Below are positions 12,316 to 23,400 of a DNA stretch of 64,000 nt, in pieces. A model generated the notes under the pieces. It did no database searches, was not told the origin of the DNA, and was given only the letters and a program-made list of their open reading frames with translations. Position numbers and translations under genes: made by a program. This DNA comes from Lagopus muta. Taxonomy: Eukaryota > Chordata > Aves > Galliformes > Phasianidae. Each line of letters starts with the position of its first letter. The stretch's first letter is position 1. The DNA is taken from contig NC_064433.1 of the NCBI RefSeq assembly GCF_023343835.1, positions 185,211,777 to 185,275,776 of the forward strand. Reading direction: 5' to 3'.

Positions 12316-13950
12316 TACAAACTGTTTACGAATCTATGAACTATAAAAGTTCACAGCACAATAACCACAATCTCTAAATCTTTTAATCAAATGTGGCTCA
12401 CATTTCTCTGTTTCCATATCTTCCTCAATACATTAATCACAGTATTTGGGGATTTTTTGTTATATTTTCCAGGTATTTTAAAGTGAAAAACACTAGTGAC
12501 CTATTCTTTCCCATACTGATACTGCCTCTAATAACCTTATACTTTATTATTAAATGATAACATTTTCTGGACACACCTTTGTACTGCAAGGACTTGGCAC
12601 ATACAAGGATTAATAGTGATTATCCTGGTGAGAATAAGTGCCTCAGGCAATAGATAAGAGGCTATGAGAACAATATAAGTACTTAATAAAAAGAAATAAG
12701 CTTGGTTTCAACTGTGGCAGTCAATGAGAAATATCATTTCTTGTCTTATTATCATTTTTATGGGGTTCTAAATTGTGAATGGTGCTTTCAGAATAAGTGA
12801 TATGACAGGGTGCTGTGATATCAGACTTGATTTAGCTTGGTAAGGACTATAAACTAAAGAAATTCATATGGCTACGATGGTGAATTGGTAATGCTGAATA
12901 TACACTATTGTATGGATCATGTTGACTCCTTTTTCACTCTTATATATAATTTATCACATAACATATGGAGAAATATGAATGTGGACTGATGCCCAGCACA
13001 GATCTCATTGCTGGAAAGTGATAAGAAGAAAGCCTCCAAGCTGGGGTCTAGGCTTTATCTCATGGCAGTTGGCATGAATGTGCATTACAACATGTCCTGT
13101 AGATAGACTATTAAGTCATGGGATAGGACTTCGTTTCAGCACTGGCCGTAGAGTACTGACTATTGGGAAAACCAAAGATAATAAGCATTATCTGTCCTTG
13201 TGTAAAGGGATGCAAGGATGACCATACTGCAGGAAAATTATGAAAGATGTAGTGAGGCTTGTGGTGTGGAAACTGAATCATGAGAGTGGGAAGAAGATTT
13301 CCCTGGTGGTAACATGGGGTGAGCACGTCTCTTTTTTGTCTTGCAGTTTGCTTCTGTTTTATGTAGGAGAAGAGGTCTGTGCTTTGAAAGTGACCTGGGC
13401 ATGAACAGAAACCTCTGCAAGGCTGGGAGGCCCTGTAGGTGCCCATGTACTGCTGCTTACCCACAATCAATAGTGAAGGCCAGGATTTTTAGCTGAAAAA
13501 CTTAGTTTTCTACAGGTATTTTTCAAATAATAGAGTCCTTTTTCTTTCACCATTCCAAATGATCACAGCTGTCAGGATGAAGACTGTAGGAGAAGGTACT
13601 TTTGACATATGACTGGGCTAAAAATCTGAACATTTATCTATTTAACAACACTTCATAGTTGCCAGATTTATACACACATTGTATTTAGCCCAGTAGAAAA
13701 ATTTATAACTCTCCTTTTGGACAGCATAATTCTTTCCCTCAGCTAGGAGAAAAAACTGCATTCAAGGGAAAACACAAATTTCTTCTAACTATTGGTTGAC
13801 TATTTTTCAAAATGTTTGACTATATTAATTGTATCAATAATATTTGTTTTCCACAGAAAATGCGTGGAGACTTTGTCTGGACATTTTACTTCTGTTTAAA
13901 GATATTTTATGTGATATTTGGAAAAAGTATTTATGTGTCTTGCATGAGAT
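12316..13950. other. Unique AT-rich sequence, nothing recognised
   Basis: Overlapping minus-strand frames at 13111-13470 and 13238-13420 lack domain signatures. No repeat family could be named. Confidence 0.5.
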
Positions 13951-14265
13951 TATCTAGATCAGGTGGTCAGAGCATGACCTTGAATGTCTCTAAGGATGGG
14001 GCATCCACCACATCTCTAGGCAACTTTTGCCAGTGCATCACTACCTTTATTGTTTTTCTTTTTCCTTACATGCAATTTAACTGTCCCCTCTTTGAGTTTG
14101 AAACCACTTCCCCTTTTCCTATCACAACAGACTCTGCTAAAGAGCCTGTTCCTTTCTTACTTATACCCCCCTTTATACAATGGAAGGCTACTTTCAGCTC
14201 TTCCTGGAGCATTATCTTCCCCATGTGGAACAGCTCCAGCTCTCTCAGCCTGTCCTCATGTCAGT
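13951..14265 (-). mobile_element. CR1 LINE 3'-region fragment, tail missing
   Basis: Inverted CR1 landmarks: 'tatctagatcaggtggtcag', 'accttgaatgtctctaagga', 'ggggcatccaccacatctct', 'cctatcacaacagactctgc' and 'ctctctcagcctgtcctcat'. The octamer tail and the first part of the 3' UTR, expected just left of 13951, are not recognisable, so the 3' end is lost or decayed. Forward frames at 13812-14343 read through it antisense. Confidence 0.9.
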
Positions 14266-16070
14266 TGTTGTAAGCTGCACTTCATGAGAAATGTAGACAG
14301 CCTGCGTGTCTGGCCTGTTCTGAAGGAGAAAAAATGTGGTTAGGGATGTGAAAAAGAGACTTGTGGATTCAAGAGAAAAGAGTAAAAACATGAGAGCAGA
14401 GAGATGGCATACTGATTCTTTGTGTACTAGGTAAGGACCAACATCAATGAAATTTAAGTATTTTTGAATTCTCTGAGTAGATTATCTGCTCCCTTTCAGT
14501 GCAGAAAAGATTTGTTTCAGTCAGTCTCTGGCCTAAGTCAATTTCCTAAATGATATCTCATAATGTTGTATAGCAAATAAGAGAAATATAGGTACAGGAA
14601 ATCTTAGCCCTTTGTGGGAACAGAATGTCCAAGGACTAGGTTTGTGAAGGCAACTATGCTGTTGTAGAAAAGCAGTTAGATACTTTCAGAGGTTTTCAAG
14701 AGCTTCTAGTTGTGTAATTTTCATTTTCTCCACTGCTTTAGCCTTTCTTCTTTTTCTGCTTGCAATACTGTTTTTACATTGGGTTAAATTGTCCTTCTGG
14801 AACCAACCACATCCTCAACAGAAGATGCAATGAAGGATTGCCTTTCTCAAAAATATGCATCACACAGAACACAGCTGTGGCTTAGCAGTAATCCAGACAC
14901 TACTCAACACACAAATTTCTGTACGGTCACAGCTAGATCCACTTCTTTAACATTAGAATTGCCTGGGTTGTTTCCCTAGCAATAACAGCTCTCAAATGAA
15001 AGCTAAAGGATGCTTTTACTTTGATCTTGCATTTTGTCTTAGGCAATCTGAATCCATACCACAAACTGTTTGTGACTAAAATGGAATTCCTCTAAACAGT
15101 CATCATAGCCTCTTAATTTCAGCACTGAGCTACTAAACGTGAAATGGTAGAGAATTGTATAATTGCAGCCAGACATTATGGGCAATAATTATCTGTAGTC
15201 TGTCACAATGCATCTGTTGTAATTTTATACCTCCTTGTAGACATGCTGTCTACTTTACCTAGCACATACCAGCGGCTGTCTGTGGTAGTAAACTGCTCTG
15301 AAGCCTCTTTGCCCTGTATTAATGTGATTAGTTTGGTGTACTTGCTTCATACTTAGCCTGTCTGGATAGCTCAGTGAACAGAAACATTAGTACCAGCATT
15401 ATATTTGCTGTAAGTAATCCGGACTTCCCCTCAGTATCAGTGATTGCCTTGGGTTTGCAGTTTCCTCTAGAATCCTACAAAGACATTTGCCCTGTGCTAA
15501 GTGTGTGTATCAAGTCTTGTTGATTATTATTCAGTGTGACAGTGGGATGACTGATAAAATAAATGAGGAGAATAAATAGCAGAATTAGTTTTTAATTTCT
15601 TTTTCCCTTGATTGCTTTCACTGTGTGTTTGAAGAGGCATGAAATTATGGTTCCTGTGCTGTGTTAAAAATTGCCAGGAATTTGCATGAATTTGGTTGTA
15701 GAAGGGCTGATCTCACAAGACCTATAACAAAGACGGAAGGAAGGCAGGAAATGCAGAAGCAAGAGTAAAAAATGGCCTTCTTAAGTACTGTATTTATAAG
15801 CATTCATGTCAAGCTTTTTCTGGCTGCATGGTACTAGCAATGCTTATAGCATGCTAGCACGCAAGACTTCTATATGTTAATTTCTGTTCATTAAATTCCA
15901 TGTTTTGCCTGAGTAAATCCTAGAGCATTCATGGTCTTTTGCATCATAGGAATTGTGGATGTGTTTATCACTTCATTTTATCAGGCACTTAGAGGTTTGT
16001 GTCTTTCTGCACTGGTAGTTTATGCTTTCTAAAGTCATACTGAATCACACAGGGCCAGGCTGTGAAGTTT
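14266..16070. other. Unique sequence, nothing recognised
   Basis: No repeat, RNA gene or exon could be supported. Confidence 0.5.
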
Positions 16071-16370
16071 TCACAGATTTACAGAATGATTGGGGTTGAA
16101 ATGGACCTCTGGGTCCCCCTGCTCCAACCCCTCCTCCAGCAGGGAAGCCCAGAGCAGTGTGCACAGGGCCATGTCCAGGTGGCTTTGGGAGATCTCCAAG
16201 GAGGAGACCCCACAGCCTCTGGGCAACCTGTGCCAACACTGCACTACAGAAGTGCTTCCTGGTGTTTAGAGGAAACCTGCATTTCAGTTTGTGCCCATTA
16301 CCTCTTGTCCTGTCACTGGGCACTACTGAAAAGAGCCTATCTACCTTATTTGCAGTTCCTCCATGATCCT
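16071..16370 (-). mobile_element. CR1 LINE 3'-end fragment
   Basis: Decayed inverted tail ('tcacagatttacagaatgat'), then 'ggggttgaaatggacctctg', 'ccctgctccaacccctcctc', 'ctctgggcaacctgtgccaa', 'cagtttgtgcccattacctc' and 'ttgtcctgtcactgggcact'. The 'ccctgctccaacccctc' 3' UTR marks a different CR1 subfamily from the other copies in the window. Confidence 0.93.
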
Positions 16371-18194
16371 TTCAATACTCATCTAATGGAATGGATGTTT
16401 AAGCAATTACTTATTCATCAGAACAGGCTATGAGGAGATTCACAGGTGAATATTGCTCTGTCTAGTTCACCAAGTAAAGTAATTGTGCAGACGTGTATCT
16501 TCATTAGGTATTGCACTTCCTTGGCTGTGCTTATCTGCCATTTGACTTTAAGAAGCCAGTGTCGTTGTTGTGTAGGTCTTACACACATAAATTCTTGCTC
16601 ATATTGTTTGTTTTCCTGTTTGAATGATAAACATTTGTGTAATCTAAGCTGTGTTATGTGTTTGTTATTTCTCCAGCACCTCCCTACCAGGTGTACCGTT
16701 TGTAAGCTTATACTAGTTGTGTCTCCACAAGAATAAAATGTACCATTTTTTTTGTTTGTATTTATACTAAAAAAAGCACCAGCAGTGTTATTAGATATTT
16801 TCTCGTTCATCTGAGAGAAATAAAAGCAATAAATTCACAGAACATTTTTGCTAGAATTTCCCATGTTTTTTTTGTGATCTTGTTTTGACACTGGGTTTTT
16901 ACATCATCTGACTCTGTGGAGTTCTTCATGTATATGATATAACTCTGTATATATAAATATATACATTTTTTTTCTTTTTATCCTTTCTTGCTATTTTGTC
17001 TTTTTAAACCAATGATAACATTTACTACTAACAGAACTTACAGCACCATTATTTATTGCTCATAAATGTCCAGTACACAGTTGGATTCTTATCACTGTTG
17101 GCAAAAACTGCCCTGGCTTTAACTTTCATCCTATGATTTAGTTCTGAAAGCCATTGGCCACTCCATTGCTGATCTCTCATGTCAGCATATGTTTAGTTTA
17201 TACTGGATTATCCACAGAGCATTTTCCTTGGCACTACAGCAGCCTGTAGAGTAAATCAGTTGCAGAACAAACTTTCTCAACTGTTTATTCTTTCCTTATG
17301 CTTTTATATATGTAAATATAAATATAATATAAATATATATATTTATATTTGTGTTAGTGAGAGAGCTGTGAAGAACGCTTTCATAAATGAGGGCTAAATG
17401 TTAGGAAATTATTGTAAATAATATCTTGTAGTCAGCGTTGGGATATGATCTACACTTGCCTGCACTACAGCTAGATTGTGTTGTTTGACAAAAATATGCA
17501 ACATGAATTGTAAGTGAAAAGCAGACTGTAGTTCCTATATGGAGACTTACATCTAAAAATGAGATTTCTAAATCTTACATAAAGATTCATTTATACTCAG
17601 AAATTTTGTCAGAGCAAAATACATAGTAGTTTTACAGTGACATTTGTTGAAGCAATATCATTACCTAAAATTTTTTTCAACTGTTTCCATCATAATTTGT
17701 GCATAGGAGTCCAGACTGCTCTCTACTACCATATTTTATCCCAGGTCTTCAAACTTTTAATACCAAAATACATATTGATTCGTTGTAAATTCTTGAAATA
17801 AAAAGAATAGACAATTGGATGAAGGGATGAGATAGCAGCATGCACTAGGTCTCATAATGACATGGAAAAGTGATTTTGATGAGTTGTATGTTCATCCCTG
17901 GGAGCTCAGCAAGGTGCACACAATCATTTGAATCACTTGAACACAAAGCAACAAAAATACTTTTTAATACATTTTTAGAAAGAATGTTTGGATTTTTCCA
18001 GATTCCTATGTAAGAAAGCAGCATCAAAAAATGAGGGATGTATGCCCCATGTTTCATCCTGTGCTACCATAACGTGTAGTGGCAAATGTGTAATGCTATC
18101 AGAGTTTGCCAATGAGTGTGGGATCTCACTTACCACACATTAGGTGGGACAGAGCAGGACAACTGTTCTGAGACCTGACAGATAGAGTGAAGAC
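16371..18194. other. Unique AT-rich sequence
   Basis: It contains AT-rich palindromic runs near 16930-16975 and 17303-17351. The frame pair at 16418-16810 (-) and 16446-16736 (+) mutually overlaps, is cysteine-rich on the plus strand and resembles nothing I know. I do not call it a gene. Confidence 0.5.
17303..17351. repeat. AT-rich inverted repeat / low-complexity tract
   Basis: TATATA-rich tract in which a left arm AAATATAAAT and a right arm ATTTATATTT are perfect reverse complements flanking an AT core. It is most simply low-complexity DNA that could extrude a hairpin. Confidence 0.75.
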
Positions 18195-18501
18195 CATGTT
18201 AATGGGGGACTTTTTAGCGGGGTCTGTTGTGATAGCACAAGGAGAAATAGTTTCAAGATAAATGAGGACAAATTTAGATTGGGTATAAAGAAGAAATTTC
18301 TTACAATAAGGGTGGTGGGGCACTGGCACAGGTTGCCCAGAGAGGTGGTGGATGCTCCATCCCTGGAGACACTCAAAGTCAGTCTGGACAGGGCTCTGAG
18401 CACCTGATGGAGCTGTAGGTACCCCTGTTCACCACAGGGGAATTGGACTGAGTGACCTTTAAGGGTTCCTTTCAACTCAAATGATTTTATGATTCTATGA
18501 T
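18195..18501 (+). mobile_element. CR1 LINE 3'-end fragment
   Basis: Plus-strand landmarks: 'agcggggtctgttgtgatag', 'ttgggtataaagaagaaatt', 'tggcacaggttgcccagaga', 'ggtggtggatgctccatccc', 'cctgttcaccacaggggaat' and the octamer tail 'gattttatgattctatgatc'. It is 5'-truncated. Minus-strand frames at 18126-18475 are antisense shadows. Confidence 0.95.
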
Positions 18502-20611
18502 CCCAAATACCATACCCAGTGCAAGAAAGTTCACCAGTTTAAATATTTCTCTTTGGTGGTCTATAGCAGTTAGGAGATAAGTGTGGTGGGAGCTGCAGGA
18601 GATGCATGCCTCCCAGTGTGAAACTTCATCTTCTAGCAGGAGCTGGGAGGAGATGGATAATGTGTGATGTGTACAGGGAAGTCTTCTAATGAATGCTTGT
18701 AGGAATTTTCTAAAGGGAATACTTATAATAAAAGTTAAAAGATGTTTAGATCTGGTTCTTGTGTTTTCTCTTGTTTCCTTCAGGCTTTCAGTTAATACAT
18801 ATGCAGCAGATAACTTTTTGAGACAATTTTAGCAGTGACAAATGCTTCTTAAGTCAATGGGAAAAAACATAGATGATTTGTATCAGTGATGAAAAAGAAG
18901 AAACGTTTTTGTAACAGTGATTTACAACTACTAACTCTTCCAGGACAACATAAAGATACTTACTAAAGAGATCATCTTACCAATGATTCAACATAAGCAT
19001 CTCCTAAAGAGATAATGATGTGAAATCACGATTTCTGGACCTGAAACAGATGTTCTGAATTCCATGGTAGCTGAATGTATGTGCTTATTTTATCACGTTT
19101 GTTTAATCATATCAGTTAATATTGTGTGACTACTCAAGGTTCATTTTATTTGAATTTTGCTACGGCTCAATTTTGCACATATTGCATTATAAATGAGCCT
19201 CCAAGTACTCTGTCATGCATATTGTATCATGCAATTATTAATTCATGTTTATTTTTCCTGCCTATTTCCATGTGTGTTTATTATATGTACACAAATTCTG
19301 TCCTTTTATTGCAGCAATAAAGGAGATTATGCTGCAGGTTATGTTAAGCATTACTTTCAATTTTAAAGAAAAGCACAGAGCTTTACCCCTAATTTTCTCT
19401 ATGGCTTCCAGCGGCAGTTCTCATGACCAGCAAGCTTGTTTCTCTCTGCTAATAAAAGTTTGGCATATTGTCCTAATTTTCATTTCTTTTCCCTCAGACC
19501 ACTTCTCTGGACCCTTTCTTCTGCATCCTAGTAAGTTTTGTCATTCAGGTTCTCCAATAAAGTAAGAATTCACCTGATGTAGCTGCATGGAGCCAAGAGC
19601 CCATCCTGGTTTGTAGGAGTTGGCCTTTGCAGGACAATATAGTTTTAAGTGTACTAAAACTGTTTGCAATGTCCAGAATCAAATAAGGGCTGTGATGGGA
19701 GAAGCTCAGAGAAAACTGTGTCCTTTGCTGCTAATCTCTCCAACACCCCAGAAGTGAGTTTCATCAGAAGTTCTGAACTCCTCCAACTTCCATAGTAACA
19801 TCAAAGGGCATGTTCTGGATAGAATTATCATTTCTTGATGAATTTCTTGCTCATTAAGAGTTTTCACAGTGAAAGCAGATGCAGGCTGTCATTTGTTACG
19901 GCGAGATAGTAATATACAGCTCATCAGCAGCTCATGCAGTTGCTTGCAACTTGGCTCTCATAGGATATCCTGGCCAGTCTGCTTCACACAAGTAGTATAA
20001 ACTGTTTCATCAGGGACTCGTCTGAGTTGTCAGAGCCATTGGCAGTATTGCATTTGCATGCAGGAACTATGGTGTTCAATATACAAAGAGGTAGCTTGGC
20101 ATACATACGCTTGCAAAGCCACTCCATCTCAGGCTGAAAATGCCAATTAAATGTCCCTGAATTCACGTGGCTGCACTGCATCTGAATCATTTCCTGACAA
20201 ACTGCTTTCAGTACCACTAGAGATGGAGAAAAAGAAAAAATATTCAGTAATGTTTTTCAAATTGCAAATGATAAAACGCCTCCCATTTTCAATAGAGTAA
20301 CCTAGAGTCCAGTCCTTGAAATATCTGCACTTATCTGCCAATTCAGAACAATCACAGACACAAAGAGCACATATACCCTGGTAACATGACCATGTTTGCC
20401 ATTTGCCTAAGACAAAACCCCAAGGTGCTAAAATATGCAATCAGGGAGCAGCCTACAACAAAGGATTGGCCTAGCTGTGGACAAAGATGGACAAAGATGT
20501 ACAGCTATCTTTACAGGACCGAGGAGAGGTTGAAATGCTTGTTGAAGGGTATGATGCAGCTCACAGCATGGGAAAGCTATTACGTTATCAGGAAAGAAAG
20601 AGGTTCCAAAC
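18502..20611. other. Unique AT-rich sequence, nothing recognised
   Basis: Frames at 19126-19565, 19984-20217, 20147-20440, 20386-20661 and 20428-20682 overlap on both strands and show no domain or exon structure. Confidence 0.5.
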
Positions 20612-20680
20612 TGTGTAAGGTAAAAAAAAACCTGGGAAAGGTAATTACCTGTGAAAGGTAAAAAAAGCCTGGGTAAGGAC
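20612..20680. repeat. Two-copy tandem repeat, period about 38 bp
   Basis: 'tgtgtaaggtaaaaa...cctgggaaagg' starting at 20612 is followed by 'tgtgaaaggtaaaaa...gcctgggtaagg' starting at 20650. The second copy is shorter in its A run. It lies about 180 bp left of the LTR. Confidence 0.7.
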
Positions 20681-20862
20681 ATGGGTTTGTCATGAGGGAT
20701 GAATTTGGTCTGTTTGAGTGTAAATAAAAGCTATTAGATAGGAGAATATCATAAACTGTTTGCTTCTTTATTGATATTATTATTTCTGTTGTTATTATTT
20801 TTCCTGTGTTAAAATGGGTGTGATGTCAAGATAGGTGAAAAGAGTGTTGCTGTGTGGTGTGG

Positions 20863-21342
20863 TGTCACGGAGTTGACCAGATCAATCTACGTCCGTGACA
20901 GGGGTGACAGGCCTCTGCCCTCCCCCCCACCCCAGTCCCACAAAAATGGGAAAGAAGGAAGGGAGGAAAAGAGCAGCGGCAACAATCTATGGAGGAAAAC
21001 TTATTTTACTGTAATATTGGAATACAAGGTAACACAATAGATACAATTTAATTGCAATTGAGATTAATAAATCAGACAAGATGAGAGAGAGAGAGTTCCC
21101 GGGACCGATTCAAACCTGAAAAGCTTGGAACGGCTAGGAAAGCACCTCCAGCACCCACTGCAAGGCAGCAAGAGAGCGCCCCCCCACCCGGAAGGGCCAG
21201 ATCCCGTGACTGCTGTAATGTACAGGGATAGGTACTTGGAATTGGGGCAGTGACACTTCAGTGCCCCGTACACTACATGATGTTTTGATGTGGAATACTG
21301 AAACCCAAAATAAAAACAAAAAAAACCCATAGAACCATGACA
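20863..21342 (-). mobile_element. Retroviral 3' LTR, 480 bp, minus strand
   Basis: On the minus strand the element starts TGTCATGG directly after a polypurine tract (AAGGGGTGGAA, plus-strand 21343-21353) and ends CCGTGACA. This gives the TG...CA ends and short inverted termini (TGTCA/TGACA) typical of retroviral LTRs. It sits about 110 bp downstream of the integrase stop codon, so the provirus had no env gene between pol and the 3' LTR, as in ERV-L-like elements. The 5' partner LTR is absent from the window, so no target-site duplication can be checked. Class assignment is from memory and uncertain. Confidence 0.85.
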
Positions 21343-21353
21343 TTCCACCCCTT
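21343..21353 (-). other. Polypurine tract (plus-strand DNA primer site)
   Basis: AAGGGGTGGAA on the minus strand immediately precedes the LTR start TGTCATGG. The position and composition are those of a retroviral PPT. Confidence 0.75.
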
Positions 21354-21462
21354 ATTCTACATCATTACATCATGCTTAAAATTTATATACATATATACAA
21401 ACAAACAAAAAATGATTAAAATGCATTACATACACATGGCTATATGCATATACATAGAATTA

Positions 21463-22010
21463 CTAACTGCACTCCCCCAGCATCAAGTTTCCTTGTGGTA
21501 CACATTGGACATCCCCATTCTTCTGCATTACCCACCAAGTGGATCCTGGTCCCTGGGCAAAAACTGTACCACGGAGAGGTTTGCGCTTTCCAGAAGCTGG
21601 AAGAACCCAAACTGCCTTTCCTAACATGTTCTTTACATGTACAACAGGGACTTTATCTCCCTCTATGGTATGTAGGAAACTGGATTGGTTAGGACCATCA
21701 CGATTGATAGATCCTCTGGTATTGACTAACCAGGTGGCTTCTGCCAAATGCTTCTCCCAGTGCTTAAATGTTCCGCCACCCAGTGCTTTTAGCATAGTTT
21801 TTAACAATCCATTGTATCGTTCAATTTTACCAGAGGCTGGTGCATGATAGGGAATATGGTAAATCCACTCAATGCCGTGATCTTTGGCCCAAGTATTTAC
21901 AAGAGAATTTTTGAAATGAGTCCCATTATCTGACTCAATTCTTTCTGGGGTGCCATGTCACCACAGGACTTGTTTCTCAAGACCCAAGTTGTGGAGATTA
22001 TGAGTCAAAA
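21463..22010 (-). pseudogene. pol: Endogenous retrovirus pol fragment: integrase core and C-terminal domain
   Basis: The frame is open from 21957 down to the stop at 21463 (164 codons). It holds two of the three catalytic residues of retroviral integrase: the Asp of 'ESDNGTHF' and the Glu of 'SGKIERYNG', separated by exactly 35 residues (D35E). Downstream are a 'TWLVNTRGS' block and a C-terminal domain with 'VPVVHVKNMLGK' and 'GPGSTWWVMQKNG'. These resemble integrases of avian endogenous retroviruses that I associate with the ERV-L group. A TGA at 21958-21960 interrupts the frame just upstream, where a sense codon is expected before 'HGTPER'. Beyond it 'GLEKQVLW' is still readable, then similarity fades near 22010. 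The first catalytic Asp, the rest of pol, gag and the 5' LTR are missing. It is a truncated fossil and cannot be functional. Confidence 0.9.
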
Positions 22011-22311
22011 TTGAGAGTGATTACAGGCTTATCAGCAACAACAGAAGTTGTTGTATGCAGGTACTGGTATTAGATCACCTCAGCCAGCTCATCACAAAAT
22101 CCTTCTGGGATCTGCTTCTCTATTTCCTGTTCCATGTAAAAGACTCTTCAGACTGTGTGCTATATATTCTTATAGTATGTTCAGGTCAAGCAAGATTCTG
22201 CTCTTGGAAGAATCATCAACATTTATGCTCTTCAAATGCTATAATCTCTGTGGGATGCATACGTGACCACAAATACTACATGATTTTTTTTGAAATACAA
22301 ATGATATTTTG
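22011..22311. other. Junction between ERV fragment and CR1, uncertain origin
   Basis: Possibly very decayed or rearranged upstream pol sequence. I cannot align it with confidence. Plus-strand frames at 22048-22312 have no recognisable content. Confidence 0.4.
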
Positions 22312-23400
22312 ATCATAGAATCACAGAATCACAGAATGGCCAAGGTTGGAAGGGACCTCATGAATCTCCAACCCCCCTGCCACATACAGGGCCACAAACC
22401 TCCACATTTGATACTAGACTAGGTTGCCCAGACCCCATCCAATCTGGCCTTTAACACCTCCAGGGGTGAATGGGGCATCCACAACCTCTCTGGGCAGCCT
22501 GTTCCAGCACCTCACCACTTTCATAGTAAAGAACTTCCCCCTCACATTCAACTTAAATTTTCCCTCCCTCAACTTAAAACCATTTCCCTTTGTCCTGCAG
22601 TTATCTACCCTTTCAAAGAGTTGACTCTCCTCCTATTTGTAGGCTTCCTTTAGCTACTGAAAGGCTGCAATGAGATCACCTTGCAGCCTTCTTTTCTCCA
22701 GGCTGAATAATCCCAGCTTTTTCTGCCTGTCTTCATAGGGGAGGTGCTCCAGTCCTCTGATCATCTTTGTGGCTCTCTTCTGGACCCTCTCCAACAGCTC
22801 CCTGTCTTTCTTGTACTGGTGGCTCTAGACCTGGACACAATACTCCAGATGGGGCCTCACAAGAGCAGAGTAGAGGGGAACAATCACCTCCCCGTCCCTG
22901 CTGGTCACCCTTCTTCTGATGGAGCCCAGGATACCATTTGCTATCTGAACTACAAGAGCACACTGCTGGCTCATGTTAAGTTTTTCATCTATCAGGACCC
23001 CTAGGTCCTTCTCTGCAGGGCTGCTCTCAAGGACCACTCCTTCCAGTCTGTATGGATGCCTGGGATTCCTCTGGCCCAAGTACAAAACCTTGCACTTTGC
23101 TGTGTTGAACTTCATCAGGTTCACCCAGGCCCACCATTCAAATCTGTTGAGGTCCCTCTGAATGGCATCCCTTCTTTCTACCGTGTCAACCACACCACTC
23201 AGCTTGGTGTCGTCAGCAAACTTACTGAGGGTGCACTCGATTCCATCATCGATGTCATTGATAACAGTGTTGAAGAGCACCGGTCCCAAGACCCGTGGGG
23301 GATGCCACTCGTTACCAGCCTCCACCTGGACACAGAGCCATTGATGACCACCCTCTGTCTGCAGCTTTTCAACCAATTGCTTATGCAACACAGTTTGACA
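22312..23400 (-). mobile_element. CR1 LINE, about 1.1 kb, with C-terminal RT fossil
   Basis: It opens with three inverted octamers ('catagaatcacagaatcaca') and 'ggccaaggttggaagggacc'. It continues through the 3' UTR ('ccccctgccacatacagggc', 'ggggcatccacaacctctct', 'cagcctgttccagcacctca') into ORF2. The minus-strand frame ending at 22825 (213 codons from 23466, the CR1 part from about 23400) contains 'VLGPVLFN', the RT catalytic block '[10 protein letters not shown]', '[19 protein letters not shown]' and '[12 protein letters not shown]'. It is 5'-truncated inside the RT, and a frame change near 23290 shows it is broken. It has the best-preserved tail and coding sequence of the CR1 copies here, suggesting it is among the youngest. 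Confidence 0.96.

Noticed and set aside
16418..16810. 130-codon minus and 96-codon plus frames with cysteine-rich content
   Set aside because: They overlap on opposite strands, show no domain, and the region looks like ordinary AT-rich sequence.
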